This document shows positions 1 to 5,682 of a DNA stretch of 12,284 nucleotides, one piece after another. Position 1 is the first letter of the stretch. Each line of letters starts with the position of its first letter. The position numbers and the translations under genes are program-made. This DNA comes from Prevotellaceae bacterium UBA3646 (GTDB taxonomy: Bacteria > Bacteroidota > Bacteroidia > Bacteroidales > Bacteroidaceae), in assembly GCA_002373535.1 (NCBI GenBank), contig DFKL01000074.1:1-12284 (forward strand). The letters run 5' to 3'. The notes under the pieces are model-generated. The model saw nothing but the letters and a program-made list of their open reading frames with translations, searched no databases and was not told the origin of the DNA.

Positions 1-21
1 AACCAACTGAGCTACTGAAGC
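1..21 (-). tRNA. tRNA gene, 5' end only (isotype not determinable)
   Basis: Read on the minus strand the first 21 bases give a canonical tRNA start: a seven-base acceptor strand GCTTCAG, then TA at positions 8-9, the D-stem strand GCTC, and the D-loop AGTTGGTT. The gene runs off the left edge before the anticodon, so the amino acid cannot be assigned. A Bacteroidota-type promoter lies upstream on the same strand, which supports a real tRNA transcription unit diverging from the kinase gene. Confidence 0.85.
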
Positions 22-65
22 AGGCATTTTTGAGAATGTTCCTATTCTTTTTCTCAATTGCTGTG

Positions 66-96
66 CAAAGATATAGGTTTTTCCCGAAATATACAA
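66..96 (-). promoter_or_regulatory. Bacteroidota-type promoter for the tRNA
   Basis: On the minus strand the -7 element TATCTTTG (73 to 66) matches the Bacteroidota consensus TAnnTTTG exactly. A TTG at 96 to 94 lies 20 nt upstream, close to the usual 19-20 nt spacing for the -33 element. Transcription would begin near position 58-60 and give a short leader of about 40 nt before the mature tRNA. The match is to a known consensus; activity is inferred. Confidence 0.65.
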
Positions 97-104
97 TATA
101 TTTG
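97..104 (+). promoter_or_regulatory. Probable promoter -7 element of the PfkB-kinase gene
   Basis: TATATTTG matches TAnnTTTG and ends 17 nt before the ATG at 122, so the leader would be only about 10 nt of A-rich sequence, which in this phylum can serve as the translation-initiation region. No good -33 TTTG is seen at the proper distance. The element abuts the -33 TTG of the divergent tRNA promoter (94-96), so the two promoters probably cannot be occupied together. Confidence 0.5.
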
Positions 105-121
105 CAGAAAAAAATAAAAAA

Positions 122-1111
122 ATGCTGAAAATCCTTGGTATTGGCAATGCCCTTGTCGATGTCTCCGTAATGATTCAGGACGATTCCGTCTTGAGAAAAT
201 ATAATATCCACAAGGGTGGAATGACCCTGATTGACCAGGAGACTCAGATCCGGCTTGAGAACGAGATGAAGCCTATGAATCCGCATACCACGACTGGCGG
301 AAGTACCAGCAATGCCATGCTGGCTCTTGCATGCATGGGGGCAAGGCCTACGTATGTCGGCCGCATCGGCAGTGACAGGCTGGGACATTTCTTCAAAGAG
401 ACGGGGGCCAGGATGGGTATCAATGAAAGGCTGATCGTCTGCAATGAACATACCGGGGTGGCCAACACTTTCATATCCGCCGACGGAGAAAGAAGTTTCG
501 GAACACATCTCGGAGCTGCCTTGGGATTGGGTGCCGAAGATATAACTGACGGGCTGTTTGCGGATTCTGACCTGGTACATGTAGAGGGCTATCTGGTACA
601 AAATAGCGACCTGATGGAAAAGATATGCAAGACGGCAAAAAGAAACGGCCTGTTGCTAAGCCTTGACCTGGGAAGCTGGAACATCGTCAAGGAAAACATG
701 GGACTGTTCCGCCGTTTGATAATTGAATATTGTGACATCGTCTTTGCGAACGAGGAAGAGGCCAGAGCCCTTTCCTGTATGGAAAACCCTGTGGAATCCC
801 TCGAATACATTGCATCTATGGCCGATACTGCCATAGTCAAGCTTGGCAGACATGGTGCAAGTGCCATGAAGAAGGGCGAGAAGAGGATTGCCGTCCCGGC
901 CGGTAATGTAGCAAATGTAATAGACACGACTGCTGCCGGCGACTTTTTTACGGCTGGTTTCCTGTATGCCTACGCCTATGGGGCTTCTCTGGAAAAATGC
1001 CTGATGCTGGGAAGCAAGCTGAGCGAGAAAATAATCCAGACCGTCGGGACAAGGCTCCGTGACGAGGCATGGAAGGAGATACGCAGCTATGCACAAGAGT
1101 TGCTGCCGTAA
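122..1111 (+). CDS. PfkB-family carbohydrate/nucleoside kinase (adenosine-kinase-like)
   Basis: A 329-aa cytoplasmic kinase of the ribokinase/PfkB superfamily, which phosphorylates a sugar or nucleoside hydroxyl with ATP. Visible landmarks: the N-terminal GIGNALVD strand (residues 6-13, Asp13 in the substrate-binding position of the family), the glycine-rich GGSTSNA segment (59-65) with the downstream GRIGSD, and the C-terminal PfkB signature DTTAAGD (268-274), whose last Asp274 is the expected catalytic base next to the anion hole. Length is normal for the family (about 300-340). The start at 122 follows an A-rich tract and the -7 element at 97-104. The closest subgroup from memory is the adenosine-kinase-like proteins of Bacteroidales, but the substrate (adenosine, ribose, fructose or other) cannot be fixed from sequence. 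It stands alone on the plus strand, converging on the leuS operon. Confidence 0.93.
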   Translation: MLKILGIGNALVDVSVMIQDDSVLRKYNIHKGGMTLIDQETQIRLENEMKPMNPHTTTGGSTSNAMLALACMGARPTYVGRIGSDRLGHFFKETGARMGINERLIVCNEHTGVANTFISADGERSFGTHLGAALGLGAEDITDGLFADSDLVHVEGYLVQNSDLMEKICKTAKRNGLLLSLDLGSWNIVKENMGLFRRLIIEYCDIVFANEEEARALSCMENPVESLEYIASMADTAIVKLGRHGASAMKKGEKRIAVPAGNVANVIDTTAAGDFFTAGFLYAYAYGASLEKCLMLGSKLSEKIIQTVGTRLRDEAWKEIRSYAQELLP

Positions 1112-1119
1112 TGTATATC

Positions 1120-1132
1120 TGTAAATATTTTT
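1120..1132 (+). repeat. Intergenic 13-mer TGTAAATATTTTT, copy 1
   Basis: The motif lies 9 nt after the kinase stop codon. It is the one copy of four that lacks the G-run on its 5' side; here CCC follows the T-tract instead. Four exact copies in this window, all between genes, make coincidence from AT-richness alone unlikely. Function unknown; it could be a 3'-end or regulatory element. Confidence 0.55.
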
Positions 1133-1231
1133 CCCAATTCAGTCAACTAAAGTGCCGGTAATCCGTGTGGCGGACTGGCTCAGACAGGACTTACCATTTC
1201 CGCTGACGGTCATCGTGCAGTATCTGGCCAG

Positions 1232-1250
1232 TTATGTGTGATACACATAA
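1232..1250. repeat. Perfect 8-bp inverted repeat with 3-nt loop
   Basis: TTATGTGT and ACACATAA are perfectly complementary and separated by GAT. It could be a protein-binding dyad or a weak RNA hairpin in the convergent spacer. There is no following U-tract on either strand, so it is not a standard intrinsic terminator. Confidence 0.5.
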
Positions 1251-1346
1251 TGACATCGTGCGTACAAAATAACTGTCTATCAGCATGTTATGTACTGGCA
1301 GACATATACACATGGTGGTAAGACAGCGGCAACGAGGTTGGGGTAA

Positions 1347-1359
1347 TGTAAATATTTTT
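1347..1359 (+). repeat. Intergenic 13-mer TGTAAATATTTTT, copy 2
   Basis: The motif is preceded by GGTTGGGGTAA, resembling the GGTTGAGGGGA in front of copy 4. It extends into a small hairpin, GTAAA-TATT-TTTAC (1348-1361). It lies downstream of the minus-strand operon, where it might contribute to 3'-end formation of the S41 peptidase/small-protein transcript. Confidence 0.55.
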
Positions 1360-1395
1360 ACGTATATGGCGAGAGGCGTGGTATTTGATATATAC

Positions 1396-1512
1396 TTACT
1401 TTGCCGGTGTACACCAATATAGGAAAAGGGCTGCTATAAGTACTACGATTACGGCCATTGCCATGACCATGTACATCATTGCCTGATTTGACTTGCGTAT
1501 GTTGTGTCTCAT
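1396..1512 (-). CDS. 38-aa single-pass membrane microprotein, coupled to the S41 peptidase
   Basis: A small reading frame, too short for most gene finders, starts with an ATG (1512-1510) that overlaps the TGA of the S41 peptidase as ATGA, the classic arrangement for translational coupling. The 38-residue product begins with a short polar, basic segment (MRHNIRKSNQA), followed by an uninterrupted hydrophobic stretch from about residue 12 to 33 rich in Met, Val, Ile, Leu and Ala, and ends in CTPAK. This predicts one transmembrane helix with a positively charged cytoplasmic N-terminus. It ends in TAA at 1398-1396. It is last in the leuS operon. No family is recognised and the role is unknown; a partner or regulator of the preceding exported protease, or another inner-membrane complex, is only inference. 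The alternative is a chance open frame, but the ATGA overlap plus a clean TM helix argue for a gene. Confidence 0.6.
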   Translation of the reverse strand: MRHNIRKSNQAMMYMVMAMAVIVVLIAALFLYWCTPAK

Positions 1513-3167
1513 TTTGTGTCGGAGGCCGGTCTTGTCTTGAGTATGTCGTCAAAACGTTCCCGGTCGGAAATAAGTTGTAATGCCTCGTGGTATACTTTGT
1601 CGCTCTTGAGCTGCTGACGTACATATCCGCCTTGATAATAGTACCTGGTTACTATCTCAGACTCTATGAAAGGGATGATTTTTGACTTGTGACGCCTCAG
1701 GTCGTAATCAAGGTCGGGGGCAAATCTCTTTTCCAGAGAGTCCATTTCTGTCTTGGCTATTTCGAGATATCCCTCCTGTCGTGCTATTTCCTTGAGGAAT
1801 TTGATGGCGCTGTCCGAACGACGGTTGTATGTGAATTTCTCGTCCTTTATGTATTGGCAGAAATCCGAATAGTCTGCGTCGGAAAGTGTAAAGCTTCCTG
1901 CCTCGGATATCCCGGAGTGTTTTTGGGCATATCTGGTTATCCAGTCAAAGTACGGATCACTTTGTATGAGGTCATATATCATAGTAGGGAGACTGTCCGG
2001 CTCTGATATGATGTCTGGCTTTATCCCGCCTCCGTCCCTGACCTCGCGACCTATGCGGGTATGGAATACTTTAGTGAGGCTGTCAGGGGTTGTCCGTATG
2101 GTTCCGTCATGGTTGTACTGATGAGCCTGGATACATCTGCCGCTGGGTATGTAATAGCGTGCCGTGGTGAGTTTCATCTGTCCGCGATACGGTACATCAC
2201 GTATTGCCTGTACCAGCCCCTTGCCATAGGTGCGGCTACCGATAATTACGGCCCGGTCCATGTCCTGAAGGCTTCCGCTGACTATTTCCGATGCAGACGC
2301 TGAATTCTGATTTACGATGACGATGACGGGCATGACGGAGTCGACAGGGTCTGTGGTAGTAAGGTATTCACGGTTGGCTATGCTTTGCTTTCCCTTGGTG
2401 TAGACGACCTTCTGTCCCTTGGCGACAAACAGATTGACAATGTCTACCGCTTCGGTGATTGATCCACCCGGGTTGTTGCGAAGGTCGAGGATCAGCTTGT
2501 TGCCGCCTTGGTTCCTGATCTGTTCCAGGGCATAGCGTACTTCGCGTGCGGCACCATCGGTAAACCCTGTCAGGAGAATATAGCCTGTGCGGTTGTCTGA
2601 CATTCCGTAATATGGCACTGACGGAGTCTGGATCGTGGCCCTGGTAATACGTACGGTCCTTGGCTTTTTTTCTCCCGGACGCTGGAACCGTAGGGAGAAG
2701 GTCGTGCCAGATTCACCTCGCAGCATGGTGGTTACCTTGGCAGGAAGCATTCCCTTGACGTCCTTGCCGTCTATGGAGATCAGTATGTCGCCAGCCTTTA
2801 GCCCTGCACGGTCGCTGGGTGTATTTTGGTATGGCTCGTCTATGACTACCCTGTCGTGCTTCTTGCTGAAACGTATAATGCTTCCTATGCCGCCATACTT
2901 GCCTGTTGCCATCTGCTTGAGTTCCTCGTCGTCGGAGGGGTAGTATGCCGTGAATGGATCTACTTTCATCAACATTCCGTCAATAGCCCACTTGATTGCC
3001 GTATCGGCGGCAAGCGTATCGACGTAATATAGGTCCAGGGCTTTGTAGATCTCGTCGAAAATCTCAAGGTTGCGTGCTACCTGCGAGTTGTGGTTTTCTG
3101 CCTGCGCAAAAACGGTATTTGCATATATGGCGAGCAGTACGGATAGTATGATTCTTGTCTTTTTCAT
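1509..3167 (-). CDS. S41-family C-terminal processing peptidase (PDZ-containing, exported)
   Basis: A 552-aa serine protease of the CtpA/Prc group (MEROPS S41), which binds C-termini of substrate proteins through a PDZ domain and cleaves with a Ser-Lys dyad. Residues 1-21 form a signal peptide (basic KKTR, hydrophobic core, VFA before Gln22), so it acts in the periplasm, free or envelope-associated; no lipobox Cys is seen. An N-terminal helical region (30-85) precedes the PDZ domain (about 88-170, with SDRAGLKAGDILISIDG). The catalytic domain follows (about 190-350): LILDLRNNPGG (225-235), then SASASE, where Ser291 lies exactly 25 residues before Lys316 of TYGKG, the spacing known for the family. 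A C-terminal extension of about 200 residues is charged and helical, as in other Bacteroidota members. It follows rdgB by 36 nt and overlaps the next small gene by 4 nt. Substrate unknown. Confidence 0.93.
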   Translation of the reverse strand: MKKTRIILSVLLAIYANTVFAQAENHNSQVARNLEIFDEIYKALDLYYVDTLAADTAIKWAIDGMLMKVDPFTAYYPSDDEELKQMATGKYGGIGSIIRFSKKHDRVVIDEPYQNTPSDRAGLKAGDILISIDGKDVKGMLPAKVTTMLRGESGTTFSLRFQRPGEKKPRTVRITRATIQTPSVPYYGMSDNRTGYILLTGFTDGAAREVRYALEQIRNQGGNKLILDLRNNPGGSITEAVDIVNLFVAKGQKVVYTKGKQSIANREYLTTTDPVDSVMPVIVIVNQNSASASEIVSGSLQDMDRAVIIGSRTYGKGLVQAIRDVPYRGQMKLTTARYYIPSGRCIQAHQYNHDGTIRTTPDSLTKVFHTRIGREVRDGGGIKPDIISEPDSLPTMIYDLIQSDPYFDWITRYAQKHSGISEAGSFTLSDADYSDFCQYIKDEKFTYNRRSDSAIKFLKEIARQEGYLEIAKTEMDSLEKRFAPDLDYDLRRHKSKIIPFIESEIVTRYYYQGGYVRQQLKSDKVYHEALQLISDRERFDDILKTRPASDTK

Positions 3168-3175
3168 TTGTCCTA

Positions 3176-3190
3176 TACGCCAGAGGCGTA
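3176..3190 (-). repeat. Short hairpin between rdgB and the S41 peptidase gene
   Basis: TACGCC and GGCGTA form a perfect 6-bp stem with a 3-nt loop inside the only slightly longer gap (36 nt) within the operon, just upstream of the peptidase start at 3167. It might set mRNA processing or limit peptidase translation relative to rdgB. There is no U-tract, so termination is unlikely. Confidence 0.45.
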
Positions 3191-3203
3191 GTTGATGAGT
3201 TGT

Positions 3204-3809
3204 TCAGGGGTTGTATTGGCCGAGGAAACGTACCAGCTTTTCTGTGGCGCGTCCACGATGTGAGAGGCGGTTTTTTTCATTTGGCCCCATTTCTGCAAAA
3301 GTAAGTCCGGTATCCTCGACTTCGAATATGGGGTCGTATCCGAAACCTTCATTTCCACGGAGTTGTTCTACTATCCTGCCACAGACCTTGCCTTCGAAGA
3401 GGTATTCCCTACCCTTGTATACAAGGGCTATGACGGTGCGGAAACATGCCTGGCGCCGTTTCTCGCCCTTGAGCTTGTCAAGGAGACAACGTATATTGGC
3501 TGTGGCATCGTGGCTGTCACCATAGCCGTTGATACTGCCGAAACGCGCGGTATATATGCCTGGAGCACCTCCGAGAGCATCGACTTCCAGGCCTGTATCG
3601 TCGGCAAAGCAATCAACGCCGTAGTGCTCTGATACATAGCGGGCTTTCTGAAGGGCATTTCCCTCGAGCGTGTCGGATGTCTCGGGAATATCCACGTTAC
3701 AGCCGATGTCGGCCAGGCTACTGACCTCAAAGCTATTGCCGAGTATCTGGCGTATCTCGCGCAGCTTATGCTGGTTGTTGGTGGCCATTATCAGGGTATT
3801 CTGCTTCAT
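3204..3809 (-). CDS. rdgB: RdgB/HAM1 non-canonical purine NTP pyrophosphatase
   Basis: This 201-aa enzyme hydrolyses dITP, ITP and XTP to the monophosphate and pyrophosphate, keeping deaminated purines out of DNA and RNA. Motifs of the family are all present: the nucleotide-binding TNNQHK (residues 10-15), TLEGNALQKA (47-56), the acidic metal-binding DDTGLEVDALGGAPG (70-84, equivalent to the catalytic Asp69 region of E. coli RdgB), GFGYDPIF (155-162) and the C-terminal LSHRGRA (182-188). Length agrees with E. coli RdgB (197). The frame is open for 56 more codons upstream, but these overlap the upstream membrane-protein gene; the ATG at 3809 gives the family's N-terminus (a short strand, then TNN) and lies 5 nt after that gene's stop. 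An ATG at residue 8 is a weaker alternative. It sits in the middle of the leuS operon; mutS is the diverging neighbour, also a genome-integrity gene. Confidence 0.96.
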   Translation of the reverse strand: MKQNTLIMATNNQHKLREIRQILGNSFEVSSLADIGCNVDIPETSDTLEGNALQKARYVSEHYGVDCFADDTGLEVDALGGAPGIYTARFGSINGYGDSHDATANIRCLLDKLKGEKRRQACFRTVIALVYKGREYLFEGKVCGRIVEQLRGNEGFGYDPIFEVEDTGLTFAEMGPNEKNRLSHRGRATEKLVRFLGQYNP

Positions 3810-3814
3810 AGGCT

Positions 3815-4705
3815 TTATTTCTTTATCTTTTCGAATCCCTCGCCGAAGACTCCTTCGACATTGGACATTGATACGAATGCCTTGGGGTCTTCGCTCTGTA
3901 TCAGACGGTATATGTCCCTGCGCTCGTATTTCTTTGCCAGGACGAGCAGCACATGGCATCGCTCTCCGCTGTACCATCCTCTGCCGTCGAGTACGGTGAC
4001 ACCTCTGTCCAACTCGTTGTTGATACGCGTGGCAATGGTCTCGTATCTTTCGCTGATAATGAGGAACTGTATGCTCTGCCTGGCACCGTTTATGACATAG
4101 TCCAACATGTTCATGGCTATAAACATGGTGGAATAACTGACGACAAGAGTCTCCATATCATGAATGACAAGCCAGTTGCACGACACGATAAGGATATCCA
4201 TCGTAAGCAGGATGCGGCCAAGTGAGATGTTGTGGTGCTTGTTGATGGCCGAAGCTATAATATCGGTACCTCCGGTGCTGCCTCCGCCAAGAAAGACGAA
4301 TCCCATGCCTATGCCGTCCATACATCCGCCCAATACGCATGCCATGAACTTCTGCTCGCCGACTATGTGTATCATGTGGCCGTTGCCATCATACAGAAGG
4401 GTCTGTGCATAGTCTATCATAAATGACATCACGAGGATGGCCAACAGAGTCCTTACACAATAGCGCCATCCCATTGTCTTGAGTGCCAGAACCATCAAGA
4501 ATATGTTGATGATAAGAAATGAGTATGCTGCATTGAACCCGGAACCGTAGAATATCAGTGCTGCTATACCGCTGACTCCACCGCTGGTTATCTGGTATGG
4601 CAGTATAAAACACGAGTATCCGATTGAATAGATGACGAGCCCGAGTAGAATGTAAAGATAATCCTTGATCATCGGGAGCATGTGACGGATGTCTAAAGTA
4701 TTCAT
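3815..4705 (-). CDS. YitT/DUF2179 family membrane protein (second of a tandem pair)
   Basis: A 296-aa inner-membrane protein of the widespread but functionally unassigned YitT family. Five to six hydrophobic helices are visible in residues about 16-203, with the family's glycine-rich repeats ITSGGVSGIAAL (39-50) and GGGSTGGTDI (140-149). A soluble C-terminal DUF2179 domain follows (about 208-296), with its GRGWYSGE turn (241-248) and the end motif VEGVFGEGFEKIKK. Length and architecture are those of the full family. Its neighbour at 4730-5659 has the same architecture, so the pair is a tandem duplication, now strongly diverged. Gaps are 24 nt to the upstream copy and 5 nt to rdgB, so co-transcription is very likely. 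The family has been suggested to transport small molecules, but no substrate is established, and I assign none. Confidence 0.92.
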   Translation of the reverse strand: MNTLDIRHMLPMIKDYLYILLGLVIYSIGYSCFILPYQITSGGVSGIAALIFYGSGFNAAYSFLIINIFLMVLALKTMGWRYCVRTLLAILVMSFMIDYAQTLLYDGNGHMIHIVGEQKFMACVLGGCMDGIGMGFVFLGGGSTGGTDIIASAINKHHNISLGRILLTMDILIVSCNWLVIHDMETLVVSYSTMFIAMNMLDYVINGARQSIQFLIISERYETIATRINNELDRGVTVLDGRGWYSGERCHVLLVLAKKYERRDIYRLIQSEDPKAFVSMSNVEGVFGEGFEKIKK

Positions 4706-4729
4706 ATCATGAAAAAAATATTGTCCCTA

Positions 4730-5659
4730 CTATGCCTTGATTACATTGAATCCCTTGCCAAACGCACCTTCTACCCGGTGGAAGGTGACAAAGGCTTCTG
4801 GATCGGTGTCGCGTATCAGGCGGAGCATCTGCACCTGTTCATTCTTGTGGACTATAGTCACTACGACCTTTGCCGCCTTGTGGCTGTATCCGCCCTCGCC
4901 ATGCATCAGCGTGCACGTATGGCCTGTGTTTTCGCGTATCGTGCTTACTATGTCGTCGTATTCCTTCGTATAGATGGTGAACTGTATGTCCTGCTTGCTG
5001 GAATTTATCATGACGTCAACTGCAAATGTATACACTACAAGCGTAATGTATCCGTACACTACCGTCTGCCAGCTGTTCCACAGGAAATAGCTTCCGCCTA
5101 TGACCACGAGGTCAAGATATAGCAGGACACGTCCTATAGAGACGTTCCTGTGCTTGTTTACCACGCTGGCAACTATATCCCATCCTCCGGTACACCCGCC
5201 ACTCATAAACACCATGCCGATACCGATACCGTTGAGCACAGCTCCCAGGATACATGACATGGCTACTTCCTGATGTGCTCCAAGGATTCCTCTGGAAAAT
5301 TCCGGATCCATGCCGACTATTCTTTGACAGAAATCCAGATAGAACGTCAGTGACAGGACAGCGTACAGAGTCTTCAGCGTAAACTTTCCTCCAAGCTGCC
5401 ACCATGCTATAAGAAGCAGTATGCTGTTTACCGCAAGCAGGGTATATTGCATGGGAAAGCCCGTTGCATACTGCACGATGGCAGCAGCACCGGCACCGCC
5501 CCCTGTAACTATCTTGTTTGGCAGCATGAATATTGCCCATCCCAGACTGTACACTCCCATACCAAGGTTGATAAAGACCATGTCCTTGATGAAGTCCAGT
5601 ATATGGACGTTTCTGAGGCGCCTCCTGACGTCCTCCCTATGAATCCTCCTGCTTGTCAT
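4730..5659 (-). CDS. YitT/DUF2179 family membrane protein (first of a tandem pair)
   Basis: A 309-aa paralogue of the next gene. The first 26 residues are strongly basic (several Arg), consistent with a cytoplasmic N-terminus. Transmembrane segments lie at about 27-48, 71-88, 96-112, 132-152, 176-197 and 199-218. Family glycine motifs are IVTGGGAGAAAI (50-61) and SGGCTGGWDI (153-162), where Cys156 and Trp160 replace the Ser and Thr found in the other copy. DUF2179 occupies about 222-309 with GEGGYSHK (254-261) and VEGAFGKGFNVIKA at the end. It begins 23 nt after the leuS stop. The different residues in the second Gly motif suggest the two copies have different substrates or form a heteromer; that is inference. 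Function of the family is unknown. Confidence 0.92.
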   Translation of the reverse strand: MTSRRIHREDVRRRLRNVHILDFIKDMVFINLGMGVYSLGWAIFMLPNKIVTGGGAGAAAIVQYATGFPMQYTLLAVNSILLLIAWWQLGGKFTLKTLYAVLSLTFYLDFCQRIVGMDPEFSRGILGAHQEVAMSCILGAVLNGIGIGMVFMSGGCTGGWDIVASVVNKHRNVSIGRVLLYLDLVVIGGSYFLWNSWQTVVYGYITLVVYTFAVDVMINSSKQDIQFTIYTKEYDDIVSTIRENTGHTCTLMHGEGGYSHKAAKVVVTIVHKNEQVQMLRLIRDTDPEAFVTFHRVEGAFGKGFNVIKA

Positions 5660-5682
5660 ATAGGCTTTGCGACTTTAGTATA

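Larger units (their letters stand above)
1112..1395. other. Convergent intergenic spacer
   Basis: The spacer lies between the kinase (plus) and the small membrane-protein gene (minus). It contains two copies of the 13-mer TGTAAATATTTTT (1120-1132, 1347-1359) and a short perfect inverted repeat (1232-1250). No Rho-independent terminator with a proper U-tract is evident for either converging unit. Short open frames of 30-40 codons exist on both strands but show no recognisable protein. Confidence 0.6.

Noticed and set aside
923..943. DTTAAGD instead of DTxGAGD in the PfkB signature, first thought to be an active-site defect
   Set aside because: Ala at this place is allowed in the family; E. 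coli ribokinase has the same DTTAAGD.
1129..1222. Open stretch translating to about 30 residues after the kinase gene (VPVIRVADWLRQDL and onward)
   Set aside because: No start with a credible ribosome site and no family recognised; it could be a gene remnant but cannot be supported.
3810..3977. 56-codon upstream extension of rdgB
   Set aside because: It overlaps the end of the YitT gene in another frame and would displace the conserved TNNxxK motif far from the N-terminus.
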